From contig VZRN01001307.1 of assembly GCA_013397935.1 (NCBI GenBank), positions 178,005 to 242,004 on the forward strand: 64,000 bases of DNA, read 5' to 3'. Position 1 is the stretch's first letter. The number at the start of each line of letters is the position of its first letter. The notes under the pieces are model-generated. The model made no database searches, was not told where the DNA came from, and saw only the letters and a program-made list of their open reading frames with translations. The position numbers were made by a program, and so were the translations under genes. Shown piece by piece: positions 41,861 to 55,300 of this stretch. Origin of the DNA: Dasyornis broadbenti (lineage: Eukaryota; Chordata; Aves; Passeriformes; Dasyornithidae).

Positions 41861-44800
41861 GAACAACCATCCACAGGCGGCGGAACAAATGTAACACGGC
41901 CTTCAAGGGCTCTCCAGCCACGATCCCCGGCAGCTCTGAAGGTGCAAGGGCTGGTCAAAGATGGGGTTTTTTCCCCCCTGAAATTGCTGATACAGAAAAG
42001 TCTTTCTCCTCAGCCACTGCCTGCTGTCTAGCAAAGGCTCTGCATATGCCAGAGCCCCAGTCTCATGGGGCTGCTGTAATAGCTGGGCTCTTTTACCCAG
42101 CCACCTCTTTTAATGAAATTTATAGAAATTTAATATCTCTGAGACCTCTTTCCTTCTGTCAAATTGGGTAGAAATTGGCCAGGAATTGGCCAAAGGGCTC
42201 AGAAACTACAGAGGGGTAGGAGTGGGTAAGGCAGACAGACAGGGACCGATGATTGCACAGCCTCCTCGGGAAGGATCCAAACTAAAAATCAATATCTTTT
42301 TCTTTTGTCTCTATGGGTTTGTATTTCTTTTTTGGTTTTGTTGTTAGGAAGGTGTTTTTTTGCACAGCGAAATTCCTCATGGAATGTTTTCTACGGCCGA
42401 GCTGTGACGGGAACTTTCAGCCGGCAATGCTGGGAGCTGCAGGACACCCTTTGGAAAGGGGATGCTGCGAATCGCTCCCCACCCTCCTCAGTTCCTGGGG
42501 TTTTCCCTGAATCCCATCCCCACAAGGTCTAAACTGACAAGACAGGTGATGGAAAAGCAGAGGTTTTGTGCCTAAAGAGAGGCACAGAGCCCCTACACGT
42601 TGGTACAGTTGAAGGATCACCTCCCCAAACTGGAAAAAGATGCTTTACCTCCCTAAATCTCCCCACAAAACACCAGTGTCCTCAGCGAAACAGCTCATTC
42701 ATCCTCAAAATTGAGAGAAAACAAGAAAAACTTTGGTGGAGCTGTTTAAACCCCTGCTCCAGAGTCATCTCCAACTGCAGGCGCTCCATCTGGAGCCACA
42801 TGGACCAGGTTTTTTGTTTCTGGAGTGAATTCTCTCACCCAGCAACTGCCTGAGCCTGCTGGGAGCTGAGGGGTTTCCCTGAATTATATTAGAGGGATAA
42901 TCTCCTCGCCCTGGCTCAGGAAGCAGGGGCGTCTTAACTCCATTACTGAAGTCGGCAGAGCAGATGGGCGCAAAGCTTTCTAGGAAAATGGATGCTCTGC
43001 AGAATTCCATGAGCTAAGCAGGGCAAACACCAAGGAAGCCATTCCAGGTTGCTGAAATGCAGAGGACTCCGCTTAATTCCTAATGGAAGTTTGTTCAGGC
43101 TTTAGCAAAGGGCAAAGCCTTCCTCCCACAAGTGGCAAGATGCTCTTGCCAAGTACAACAATATCAGGATTTTGTAGCTCGCCCAGTTCCAGCCAGCCAA
43201 ATCCTCAAATAATACTTAAAGATATTCTCCGAGGCTGGGCTGGACACGGAGAGCTGCTGTTGGAGCTCTCCAACACTTCCTGTCTGAGGGGTGATGGAGC
43301 TTTGGCAGGCTCGCCTGAAATTAAGCTTCCGAAGGGTGGCTAATGAGATTCCTTCCCCTCCTTTCAGCCCCTTCAGAAATGCCTGATTTAGGGGGAGACC
43401 TTGTGGACTGGAGGGTTTTTTTTTTGTTTCTCTTTATAATTCCAAGGAGGGAAAAGGTGCCGAGGATGTCTTTATTCTGTTACGGGGTTTATTTCAGGTT
43501 TATTCAAATGCCCAAATCTGCCCCACCCTGATGTTCTCCACAGCACAGACACACAGACCTGCCAGTGCCTCCTTCCACTGCTCAGATTGATGGCTGAGCA
43601 TGAAGCTGTCGAGTCTCTCCCAGACAAGGCACCGAGAGGAGTACTTTTCCTGCATTAACCATCTTACTCCTCCGCTTGACTGATTAGTTACTACGCAGGA
43701 TCCTCTGGATTTCCATTAGGAAGGGAAAGCGATGACAGAAGCCTGTATTTCTGGTTAATTTTGCAATTTGTCACTTTTCTTACGAAGCAAACAAAGAAAC
43801 TGTCTGCAAACACACCGCACCCCTCTGGGAAAGGCAGAGGTGCCTCTACACGAGGCAATTCCCAAATTCCACACGGGAAGGAGTCCGCCCCAAACCCCAT
43901 TTCCTTGCACCATCCCTCTTGGCTCCTTCAGCACGGCTGTTGGTTGTCGCCCAGTGACTCTCACGCCTCCATCCCCCAGCCATGCTCCGCACGCCGCATT
44001 CCCAACGAGGCTCCGGTCACAGCCGCGCTCCTCTGGCTGCGCCGATTCCCTCAAGCACAGTGACCAGATAAGACCTTTATCAGTCAATTCTATTCCACAA
44101 CAGGAAGAACACGGGGTGAAATTCAAGGAGTCAGACTTCATAAAAAGGGCTGATTACCCACTTCACGAACCGGAGCAACAGCTTCCTGCGCCTCTCTGGA
44201 TTCTCCGTGTCGGCTCAGGGAAGGGATGCTCAGCCCTGTTTCCTTCTCCCTCTCTCCCAGCCAAGTGACGTCTCTATCAGAGCTGTGGAGGCTCCCCAGA
44301 CCTGTTGCTCGCTGCCTGGAGATCCTCCAAGGTGTGGAGCGAGGTGAAATACAGCTTCTCTGTATTCCAACCACTGCCAGAACTCCAGAAGGGAAGGAAA
44401 ATCCTTGAGGAGTTGAGATCCCCTCGAGCACCTCCCGTGGGAGCTATTTCCCTGCCTGGCTGCGGTGCTGTGCACGTGTCACAGGGAGCTGAGGACGTGG
44501 CGTGGCACAGACCTGCATGTCAGCTCCGAGTCTGGCTTAGAAATGAATGGTTTCTGCTATTTCCCCGAGGAGAGAGGAGCTGCTCTCCCCGCACACACAC
44601 AAAATCAATAAGTCGTTGGGTCTCGGGGAACAGCTCTTTTAATTACAGCTCTCCCCTGAGCTGGGCGCCGGCTCTGCAGGTTGGCAGCGCGGTGGAAAAC
44701 AGGGAAGGACAGTCCCTGGGGGTGCGCAGGGACCATTGGTGATGCTGGAGGCGAAGAGGGGAATTAACCATCTTCTCCCAGAACATTCCCAGTCCCACCT

Positions 44801-46010
44801 TGGGACCGTCCTGGTCCAGCCCAGCCTCAGCTCACCCTGGTGTCAAACTCCAACCAGACAGACACGCGCTGCTATTTATCACACACGGACTTAATCCAAA
44901 GAACCTTTTGCTGCTGGCTTTATCCATCGCATTTATCTGCTGATCTCTCCCATCTCATCTCGCATTCCGTGCAGCCTCCCCGGAGCTGCAGCTGGTTTGT
45001 GAGCAGCAGCATAAAGCCTGATTTAATACCCGGGAATGGGGAGCAGTGCCCTTTTCCTGGGAGCAGCAGCCGGGGCGATCCCTCTGCATGGGGCATCGGG
45101 ATGCTGCCAGTCCCGTCAGGCTTCTCCAAACAAGCAGGCCACTTGACCCCAAAAAACACTGCCAGAAAAGAGGTGAAACCTTTGGTCGAAGTCTCCTCTG
45201 GGTTCAGCCAGCTCCCCCATCCCTCCTCCCTCTCACCTGCTCCTTCTTTAACTCCGTTTCCAAGTGCTGAGTTACTATCAAGGAAGGTTTAATAGGATCC
45301 TGGATTTTAAAGCCACTGGCAACACAGTCTGGGCCTTTTATGGTTAGTAATGAATAAAAGAACTCAAATCACCTTTTTTTTTTTCCTCTTTTAACAGTCT
45401 CTGCCTACAAATTAAAGTCATTGTGCTTCTCGCTCTGTCTCGCTCCTTTTGTCTTCCTCCGGCACCATCCGAGCCCATGCAGCACTGGTCCAAGCTGTGC
45501 CCTGCATCCCTCCCCACCTTTTATTTATTTTGCAATATTTACCCCTTCCAAATCTCCCCGCTGCTTGCTCTCACTACCATTCCATCTTTTTTCCCTCCCG
45601 TCCTTTCCTTTCTTTTCTTTATTACCCCACATTATCACGGGAGCAATGACATTTTGGAACCCCACTGCAGAATGAAGCCCTTGACTCCTTTCCTTAGAGC
45701 TGGCAACCAGCCCTTCACGGTAGAAAAAGCCAAAATTGCTACTATCTTGTCACCAATTCTGGTTATTTTTAGCACTCTTTCCCTTAAAGCGCCAGCTCCC
45801 CGAATCATGTGATTACGGCATGAATCTTATCTCCGATCTAAAAAAGTTTCATGCCCTCACAGCTGCCAGAGAAGTGCTGGGAAAGATGAGTCAGACTTTC
45901 AAAAACAGGCAAAAAGACTGGGCTTAACTGCATCTTGCTGAAACCGTAACTCAGGGGGCACCTAACCCCGCTTATTAAAAGTTCCTAATTTTTAATGCAA
46001 TGTTGGAGAG
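41861..46010. other. Non-coding stretch, no gene seen
   Basis: About 4 kb without recognisable transposons. AT-rich motif-bearing blocks lie at about 42100-42200 (AATTTATAGAAATTTAATAT and two GGAATTGGCCA/GAAATTGGCCA words), 45310-45420 and 45940-46010. No supported exon. Confidence 0.4.
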
Positions 46011-46450
46011 AATTAGCCATTCAAGCACTGCCGGGTGGCTTCAGAAGTCTCCCCGTTACCTCACTTAATTAAGACAGCACAGAAGATTTTCATACCCTTT
46101 GGGTGAAGCGCTGGCTCTGTTGGACATTTTTTCATTAGCGTCACCATAAATAAGATTTCAAGCCCTGGCATTTACCACAGGAGCGGGATGAAGAAATCAA
46201 CGTGAAGACAAAGCCTTTTGGTAACCACAAGTGGATTTCAAGGCAAACCCGACTCTCTTATCTTCGCATTTATCTTTATCCCATTGATACTGCGCTATCG
46301 ATGGCCGGCAGCTATCTGATGGCAAGCTAACAGCTCTATTTGCAGCTCTCGAGGCGATAGCCCCGCGCCCTCCCCGCTCGCCGGCAGATTTTGTATGACG
46401 GGAACGTCACGCGACCTTTCCTTCCACTTTTTCACCCGGCCTGGATTCGC
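46011..46450. promoter_or_regulatory. Candidate regulatory block with CpG-rich edge
   Basis: Begins AT-rich with a TTAATTAA palindrome at 46065-46072, then TTCATTAGCGTCACC, CACCATAAATAAG, CATTTATCTTTATCCC and CATTGATACTG. It ends in a CpG-dense strip near 46364-46432 (about ten CpGs in 70 bp). Unique-looking and motif-rich throughout. The combination resembles a developmental enhancer, inferred only from sequence texture. Confidence 0.36.
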
Positions 46451-46649
46451 TCTGCGTGCAGAAATGACCAGCTCGCCCTAAAGAGCACCTGGGTAACCGG
46501 GAATTGTTATAATATATAATCAGTATAACATATAAGCCACGGGGGGAAAAAAAAAAAAAGACAAGAAGAGGAAAAAGATGAAGCTCCTCATCTCCATCTT
46601 ATCTCCCTCCCAGCTCCTGCCTCCCTGTCTCACATTTACCCTTCTCACA
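46451..46649. other. AT-rich spacer with A-run
   Basis: Contains TATAATATATAATCAGTATA at about 46507-46526 and an A run at 46547-46559. No exon recognised. Confidence 0.4.
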
Positions 46650-46850
46650 CGTGCTTACAATTTTCCCTCGTACGGCACAGGGGGAGATGCACTGAATGAC
46701 ACAGGATATTTAAGTAAACATTTTACCATCCGACTGTTATTTATTATTAATAATATACCAGCTCTATATGCTAACTCTGCCCTTGTAGGCACCTCTAGGA
46801 GGGAAATAGAGTTTGCAAGCGTCTGTAGGCAGATTCCCCAGCCGTGCTCC
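46650..46850. promoter_or_regulatory. Candidate regulatory (CNE-like) AT-rich block
   Basis: Words include CTTACAATTTTCCC, GGATATTTAAGTAAACATTT (forkhead-like GTAAACA), TTATTTATTATTAATAATAT and CTCTATATGCTAAC. No simple period and no transposon match. Inference only. Confidence 0.28.
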
Positions 46851-47909
46851 CTCCCTGTGCCGTTACCAGGAGAACATCCCTGTTTGTCTTCTCTGGTCTT
46901 TGTGTCTTTCTCCATCTTTCTTTCCATGGAGGATATAAGCTGGATAAATGCTTCCCTCACCCCCACACAAAGGAAAACTCAATCTCCTCGCACAAGCCCC
47001 AAAATATATTTTCCCACCTTGTGACTGAACTTGAACCTCCTCCACTTCACGCGCCTTCCAAAATAACCCCGAGTCGAGCAGTTCAAATTAAAGCGACAAG
47101 AGCTGAGTGTTTGGCCCCCCTCATTTCAAATGGCACACTCGAAATAGCCATTTTTGGCTTATTTTTCCATGCTTCCCCTTTCCCCCGGACAACTTGAGAG
47201 CCCTTGTATGAATGGGGAAATGATTTCAGATGGCTGAAAAGGCATTATTATTTCTACAGGAAAAACGCATGTGGAATTTGGTCCGGCTGCCACAGGAAAA
47301 GAGATCCCATGTCCAACCGACTACAGAGGCAGATCCATGTGGGATGTAAACACTTCGGGGAAATCAGAGCAACGCAAAGGCTCCCTCCAAGCTCCACCTG
47401 GCTCATGGGGACACCACCACCAAGGCCACCGTGGCAGCTCTTGGTGCAAGGGGACACTTTGGGTCCCTCTTTTAGGGCCAAAACCTTTCCACACAAAGTC
47501 TCCAGGACTGTGGATCTGAGCTCCACAAAGATTCACCTTCCAGCATAAGAATTTGTTGAAAGCAGAATACGGTCGTACGCAAGGACAGCTGATGCCTGAC
47601 ATTTATCTTCATGACTGAAGACTGCAGACCACAGAACATGAGAGGCAGAGTTAGTTATCTTCTCCTTAGCCATGACTGACAGTAAATGTCAGCAAAGATT
47701 AGTTATTCTGTATCATATCCATGCCACGCATGTTTTTAATTCTCCTGCTGCTCCAGTACTGTTTCCCCTTCCAGTTGTAATAAATCAAATGCACTTGCTC
47801 TGCGTGAAGAAGAGTTTCTGCAGTTGGAGAAGACCTGCTGGTCACCCACCGTGCCCAATTCATGGGTCCTCAGCCCAGACAGAGCTCCCTGCTCTGCATC
47901 TCTGATCAC
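46851..47909. other. Non-coding stretch, no gene seen
   Basis: AT-rich segments near 47070-47260 and 47640-47790 carry scattered homeodomain cores. No transposon or exon recognised. Confidence 0.4.
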
Positions 47910-48015
47910 AATGGTTTAATTTGGGTTAAAATCGTAATTAAATCCATTTGCTATTTGCGCATCACCTTCCATTGTGATACATCCAGCATCACGAGGTAAT
48001 AAATGAGTTGCTTCA
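47910..48015. promoter_or_regulatory. Candidate regulatory (CNE-like) block
   Basis: AT-rich island with TTTAATTTGGGTTAAAATCG, TAATTAAATCCATTTGC, TATTTGCGCATCACC and GGTAATAAATGAG. Dense homeodomain-like cores plus a TTGCGCA C/EBP-like half site are seen. Low-confidence inference. Confidence 0.28.
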
Positions 48016-49199
48016 CCCGACAGTGAAACACAGCCACATCTGGGGTGAAAGTCTCAAGAGTTTTCCAGCCTGGTGCCCTCATTGCACCCAGCCAACGATT
48101 CCAACCCAAACCCCACTCCAACTTTACTCCAGGGTGGTTTTCATCTGTTCTTCACTTCATTCCCTGACTCAGTGCTGGGGTTTGCCGCCAGTCCTGCAAG
48201 CTGGAGGAGAAGCCAGCAACATCTCCGGGGGGCACCAGGTCCCATCCTAATGGCATTCACGTCTTCCTGTACCTTTAAATAATTGAAACCTCTTTGTTGC
48301 TAAGTACATCCAAGCAACAGGGCACTAAAAGTTTTAAACCTCTCTGGGGACACCAGGGCCAGGAAATCTACACATCTCACAAGATGTCCTGCCACCAAAG
48401 TACCTTGTCTCCTGAAACGAGACCGACTGTGCCGCTCCTCGGAGCCGCTCCCTCAGGGTTCTTGTCACTACTACGGGAAATGCATCCTCCTTGATTCCTA
48501 ACAGCGTTTTCAAATCTGGTTTAAAAAATCATTTCCGTGTAGAGCACGGTGCCTACAAAGTTCTCCTCCAGAGAGAAGTGGCAGCAGGGTGACACGAGGT
48601 TCCTGTCAGCCCTACAAAAGCACAGCACGCAGCTCCACGGACGTGGCGGGCCCTTGTAGCGACTGCGTTCCGTTCCTAAAGCACAAGGAGCACGGAGAGG
48701 TGAGCCAGATCTTTCTGCCCCAAGAGAAAGAAGACCTAAAAGGCATTTTTTCTTCCCATAAGAGGAAGGCAATTCTACAACTGCAAGGGGTCAGGACGCT
48801 GCAACCAGGAGTAAGCCACAGGTCAGCTCAGCATTGGGGCAGCTCTGGGTGCTGCTGTAGCTGCTCCGCATCAGCTCACCCCGAGCTGCTCAGCAGCAGG
48901 AGGCCAGCAAGGCATCACTCAGAAATCACAAGTAACAGCTCGCCCTCAAAGTCCACGTCTCTTCAGAGATGCGCCTAATTAAATAACCCTTTCATTTCAT
49001 TTGAAGACAGCAGAGCGCTCTTAAAGATCCTGACAGCTCGCTGATGATCCCGAGGTGATGGGCACGCAGTCCCCGGCTTACAGAGGGAGAGGATCCACAC
49101 CAGACAGGTGCTGGGCACACCAGGATCTGGGAGGAATGACCCAGACAACTGCCCCGAGCTTCCATCACCAGTCGCCGCTTCCGATAACCAAATCCCCGT
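48016..49199. other. Non-coding stretch, no gene seen
   Basis: Mixed composition, with chance frames lacking domains. No repeat recognised. Confidence 0.45.
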
Positions 49200-49350
49200 G
49201 CATCACTCCTGATGTAAATAACCATCCATTTATAACTCCTTGTAATTACCTGCCTATTTCTGCGGCCCACCTTCGCTAGGTAGTCTCTCTGCAATTATAG
49301 TTAATTGCCTTGATTGCTACTGCATATTTCAAGAAAATTCAGAAAAAAAA
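49200..49350. promoter_or_regulatory. Candidate regulatory (CNE-like) block
   Basis: Contains GATGTAAATAACCATCC, TTGTAATTACCTGCC, GCAATTATAGTTAATTGCC and TTGATTGCTACTGCATATTT. The middle word holds near-palindromic CAATTA/TAATTG cores. The block is unique-looking and AT-rich. Inference from motifs only. Confidence 0.32.
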
Positions 49351-52300
49351 TGTGTGAGACAGGGTAGTTTAACAAAGAGCCACATGGGGACCAGAACAGA
49401 AGGAGTTAACATTTGAAGCTTCTGATTTAGTTCTCATTCCTGTCAAAGTAAACCCTAAGGATGTGAAAGCCCTTCCAGAACCGCCGACACAAGCCTTGAC
49501 CATTTCTGTAATAACGTGTGAAAGTTTCTTTGAACACCAGTCCCAAGCAGCAGGTGCAGCAGCCCCCGCCAGCCCCCTCCAGGTGTTCTCAGCCGCACAG
49601 GGATGCTGCAGGTTTCTTACCTACGGTAACTGCAAATATCCTTTAACCCATAACCATGGGATTCGTCCGTGCCCAATCCGTGCTCTAAATCTCCCGGGGC
49701 TCTGAGCTCCACCGGAGTGTTCATTTGGTAAATCAAGAAAGGCCCAGGGACAGCCCTCCCCAGACCTGAGCAAGCACTCCCCGTGCCAGAGTGCTCCCCC
49801 TGCTCTGCCACGGGCCTGGAGCCCAGGCTTCAACGGGGACCAAATGTCAGCCACGAGCCATCGGTGTCCTCAGTTGCCCTCCGTCCATTCCCTGCTGTCC
49901 CTACCTTCCCGCGCCTCCCGGATCCTGGCCGGTGCCCGGGGCTGCACCCACGCTGTTACAATCCTCAGCCAACGGGAAGGTCAGGCGGAGCAAAAGCTCC
50001 CACAGAGCCACAAATCCTCTGCTCACCTTCCTTCTGAAGGGACATCAATTACTCGGAGCTGTCAGGATGATAAGGCAGCCCGGCCTCCACAATAAGGAGG
50101 ATATTCCGGCTAATAACTTCCCATTAAGCTCCTCGGAGCTGGATGTTTTCCATGCTTTTCTGCAGGGCTGCTGCCAGGGCTTGTTTGCTCTCCTTACCCA
50201 GCTAACTCTTGAAGGGATATGGCTTGAGGCACTGCTGTAAGATGAGCTCTCTACCAGCAGTCCGGCTGGAAATCCTTGGCAGAGCTGGACAGAGAAACCA
50301 CAACCTCTGAGTTTTCACTCTGATCCCAGCTTAGCCTTTCTATTCCAAAGGAGGATGACACAGAAGATATAAACAAAATTAAAAAAAAAGAAAAGAAAAA
50401 AAACAGAGATGGAAGAAACCTCTTATCCATCACTCCTGACCAGTTTATTGCCTGCAAGCACATTCCCAGCACGCTGAAGGCGTACCAGGAGAGGATGGCT
50501 GGCATATTACATTTCACTTTTTCTCTCCTTGATGTTCCCTAACCTTCAAACGTCCTTCCCCACAAACTGAGAGGTGAATTCAAGAGGTGAATCTCAAGTT
50601 CAGGGTTAGTCTATGATGCTGAGCTGAAGATCCACATTTGCATCCCTTCACTTTTTCAACCACCCTGCACCTCCTGCCCTTCCTTCCCAGCAGCTCGTCC
50701 CCTTCCAGGGCCAACCACCACACGCACCAGGGTGAGAATGGACCCTTCCTTCCCTTCCTAATCCCAGGTGGGAGTAACATCAGGAATGCTCTGGGAACTC
50801 CCCCAAAGCACTCTTTGTTCTACATTTCTCAAGAGTACGAAACTGGGCTGCTCTTGTGGGGGTTACCTTCGCCTCGGGAAATTTGCTTGAGGAAAAAGAA
50901 ATCTCTGTTCCATTAATGCTTCATAAAAATTTTACAAGGTTTCTGCTAAAGGAAGGAAAACAAACAGAGATGGTGTCGGCACCCAGGCTCTCCTGAAATC
51001 AAACATTCTTTCTCTAACGCTTTTTTTTTTAAAATAGTACCAATCAGGAAAGCAATCAAGCGCGAAGCCCACAGCTCCCAGTGCTTCCACTGCCAGCACC
51101 TGAATTTTTCCCAGCTCGGGACTCCCAGTGCTCCCACAGAACCGCGTGTCCCACCGAGTCTCTGGAGCAGCTGGTGCGATGAACACCGAGAAAATGCACC
51201 CAGAAAGCCAAGGACACCACATCCTGACAGGATCCCGATTTTGATGGAATTAATTAACTTCACTGCACCAGCATCCAGAACTGGAATGGGATTGATGTGC
51301 ACGGGGCCTGTGAGCATTTTCCAAGCACGTGGGGATGGGTGAGGGAGGGAGGAAGCTCCTGTCTTTCCCTAACAAAGCAGGAAGCTTTCCATCCACGACA
51401 GCATTAACAGCTCCTTCATTAAAATCCAGAACCTAGGCTGCTTTTCCAGTAGGGAATGGTGCAGCACAGCCAGGATAGTAACAAGAGCTTTGCCATTAAA
51501 TCAGCAGCTGAGGTCTGGTCCAGGCAGAGACATTTGGAACGCGGGTACCTGAGTCAGCTCGAGACCTGTCTAATCAGTCTGGGAAAACGTCAAAGGTATT
51601 TCTGCAGTGTTCACTGGCCAAAAAGACCCAATAATCTCTTTTCCCCCCTTGTTCCTTTGTTTTTCCAACACCTTCCCTTTCGCTGCAGAAACGTTCTGCT
51701 GTAAACATACACGGCTCCCAAAAATCAGGCTTCTTCATAAACTGTATATTAAAAACCAACCCCCCAAAGAAAACCCTGCAACTGAATACAAAACAGAGTT
51801 ATTGAAGAGCTGCACAGCGACAGCCATGAGGAACACAGCCACCCAAAGTAAGGGGGAAAAGAAGTAAATAAGGAAAATATCAAGGGAAAGAAATCCTGCT
51901 GAGAACTCAGAAGACATTCATTGTCTACGATCAAATGTGTATAAGGATAAAATATACATAAGGCTCATAAACCTACATCATATAGACAGATACAATGCTA
52001 AATATATACTGGTTGTTTTGCAAAACTTGAAATTAAAAACTCTATTTCCATCCATAAATGGCTTTTGCTCTCTTCACCCGCCACAGGTTCTGAGAAAGGA
52101 AAATGGTTTTTTTTTTCCCTGAACAATTGCACAGAGGTCTGGGATAATTCCTGGGGGATGGGAAGGACGCAGACAAAGCAGGTGACGAAGCCACCAGCAC
52201 CTCACCTCTGCAGCAAGATCCTGGCTCTTGCTGCCTCCAGCCCCTCAGCTCTCACCTCCAGCCCCTATTAAACAAATGTTCATTCCAAGGAGAGGAGTGA

Positions 52301-52620
52301 AATCCTTTTGACCGGAGCTGCCTTTGGAGGAGGAGAATCCCACTCCCCAGAGCCTGCTAGCGCCCCAGGAATTCCTCTGCACCCCACCATTCACAGCCTG
52401 GCTCTGCTCCGTTCCCCAGGGAGCAAAAAGCATCAGAGCTGCCAACTAAAGCCAGAGGAGACGGCTTCCCCCATCCGTCCCCCCCTGGAAACTTCAAGGA
52501 GCTCTCTGTGCATGTCCAAGCTGGTTAAATACGTGGAGGGGCTCCCAAAACACACTGGGGATGGGTCAGATTAGGGGAGCTGCATTTCCACCAAGGAGCA
52601 AGAGGAGAGAAACCCACAAA
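49351..52620. other. Non-coding stretch, no gene seen
   Basis: No CR1 or exon recognised. Small AT-rich motif patches lie at about 50045-50130, 51240-51265 (GGAATTAATTAACTTC) and 51915-52060. Poly-A/T runs are at 50380-50405 and 51020-51035. Confidence 0.42.
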
Positions 52621-55149
52621 CCTGAGAGAAAAGAGGAAAAAAAAAAAAAAATAGCAATAAAGGCTTTGCTGCCCCCATGGCTGGCTCTGGAGAGGCCGGG
52701 AAGCTGGTTAATGGATGTCAGTTCTGTTTCCATTGAAGAAAAGAAAAATCAATGGAGCCTCTTAGGCAGGCAGGGCACAGCCACGGCCCTCGTGCTGCTT
52801 TGCCTTCTCCTCACCCACCACCCCAGCCACAAACGGAGCCTGGATCCACATTTTCCAGCCCGGGGAGCAGAGCCAAGCAGCCCTGTGGGCTCCCAGGGAG
52901 GCAGGAGAAACAGGAACATCCGTAACCTAATCCTCCACTCTGCCTCTCTACCTGCAGATGTTCACTCCCATGGATTTCTGCAGCGACGGCTGTGCTGGGG
53001 TGGGAAGATGCTCAGCTCAAACTGCCACGTTGGCAGAGACCCCACTGCAGATGCAATTATAAAGCTAAAATTCTCTTTCCAGCTACTTTTGGGGTTGGGT
53101 TTTTTATTGCAGCCCCGTGGTTTTGCCACACTAACACAGGCAGCACTTTGCTGGCAGAAGGGACCCGCTCTGGGTGGTCTCCGTAGAGCTGGAGTCGGAT
53201 TTTTTCCCTTTACTGCCTCTGTTTCAGCCTCTCATGCAGAAAAGGTGCAGCTCAGACATTTCGTTAGCACTAAAAAGAATACTAATGAACTTGCAGGTTG
53301 CTGGGTGAGGCACCTAATGACAAGGCACATGCAGAATTGCTTCGCTGAGTCTCCTGGAAGTTACAGGCATGAGATTTAAATGGACTCAGGATGCAAAAAA
53401 AATCACAAACCCCCCCCTGTTTCTTCTCCTATTTCTGCTTAGTGCAGGACCAGGTGTTTTCCTGCTGCTCAGCACCCTCACGAGGCTCTCATACACCTGA
53501 TCAATGTTAGATATTTCCTATTCTGATCCTCTGGCTTCCTCTAAATGCTGGGGTTGGGATTTATCACCTTACCAGCCAAGTTTAGTCATTTGGACCCCGT
53601 TTTATAGCAAACGGAGAGAAAAAGGCACTGCTAGGACACAATCTGTCTGACCTACTTCAGACACCTGCCTCAGACTGGGATGGATTGCACCCTAAAAAGG
53701 CGCATTGCTCCCCCGTGACTACGAAGGGGGACTGGACAAACACGCTCAGACGCAGCCATCCATCACCTCAGACACCTGCGGCGACAGGAGCAGGTATCCC
53801 GGATTGCTCCTGCTTTTCTGGGCTCCCATGGAAATGCTCACGGATCAAGAGACACCCAGATTTTGACAGAATTTTCGCGTTTTCTCTCTTCACCCTTAGC
53901 CCATCTCCTCCTGCAGTCAACAAGCGGCAGGGCTCTGGGAGATGGGCTGGTCCCTCTCTCTTCCTGAGACCTGCTTAGCTCAGACACCTCATTTCTGGAT
54001 GCCAGAATTTCTGGATGGATCCAACTGGGAGCACAGAGTTGTGACATCCGTGACCCAATCAAAGCATCCTGGTTTAACACACGCTCCTGGATGAAGCAGT
54101 TTCCAACAGGAGCACGTTGCACTCCCGAAGTTCGTGTCTTACTCAGGCTGAGAGAGACCTCCAGCCCTTGATGGAGGAGCTCTGCAGCAAACAGCTGCCT
54201 GGAAATACGGCTGCAGCATCCCGGGATAAAGATCAGTGCTTTGGAAAAGCATGGATGGGGCTCATTTTGGACAAGAAGCCATGAGTTACCAAAAATAGCA
54301 GACAAAGCACCGCATTCCACCCAAGGCAAAGTCCATCTCCACCGAGGAGCTTCTGACGGTACCAAAAAATAGACTCCAATCCAATATCTCTTGTGCTGGG
54401 GAAAGGCTGGATATGGATCCCATTTTCCAAGCTGCCTCGTCTCCAAATAACACACCCTGATACATTTTTAGCCTTGAGTCCTACTGGGACGAGCTTATTC
54501 AATCGTGCTTTTCACCTGCACACCTCTGTCTAGCAATCTTCCCCAATAATTCGTGAAGCCTTTGGCCAATTTTAACTAAATTTGACAGAGGAACAGATGG
54601 CTCAAAGACATTAAGTACCTGCAAGTCTAGTGCAGATAGGCAGCCAGGTACAGGAGAGGGACGCTGCGAGTGCCCCACGGAGGAAAAGGCCACAGGAAAA
54701 TGAGATTCATCCTCGTCTGAACCTCAGAGAATCCACTCAGCACAAAGCCTTTCCAAACGTCCTCACCGCAGGCAGCAAATCATTGACTCCTACTTGGACT
54801 AAAATGAAGTAAACTTATAAGAACCCCGGCTTTATCGGCCTCCGTGCCAGTCAGAGGATGGATTTTGCATATGAAATCAGAGCCTGTGTGACAACTCAGA
54901 CAAAGGAGCGAAACCAACAGGGAAGGAAAGTCAAGTTGCTGCAGGAAATCTCGCCCCAAACCTTCCCGCACGTATCCAAGAGCCTTGGATGCTGCAGGCG
55001 GTTTGAGGGCATGGCTCATGCAGCAAATTTTTGGGTGGTTCCTGCACCAATTTTTTCTTGGCTCCATTCAAGACACTTCTTGCATCGAGGGAGGGTACAA
55101 AACACACAATCTCAGCAGCCCCGGGCTCGCCCGGCACGCCAGACGCCAG
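52621..55149. other. Non-coding stretch, no gene seen
   Basis: Holds the long plus frame 52561-53379 (272 codons), which has no recognisable domain and starts in GC-rich DNA with an A run at 52637-52651. I regard it as chance. No transposon identified. Confidence 0.42.
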
Positions 55150-55300
55150 TAATAGAGCTGCTCATCTATTTCCCATCAATGTATCTTCTTAATGAAGGAA
55201 GATGGCTTTTTAATAAATAAAAGCTTTCACCAAAAATAGCTGCACGGTCATCTATAATCCCCTGAAAACTTACAAAGGTCTAAAGTTGAGGTGCAAGGCA
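55150..55300. promoter_or_regulatory. Candidate regulatory (CNE-like) block
   Basis: AT-rich block: CATCAATGTATCTTCTTAAT, GGCTTTTTAATAAATAAAAG, CCAAAAATAGCTG (MEF2-like) and CATCTATAATCCCC. No repeat family recognised. Inference only. Confidence 0.28.

Noticed and set aside
52561..53379. 272-codon plus-strand frame
   Set aside because: No recognisable domain, and it contains an A-run-derived KKKK segment. A frame of this length is plausible by chance in 64 kb of moderately GC-rich DNA.
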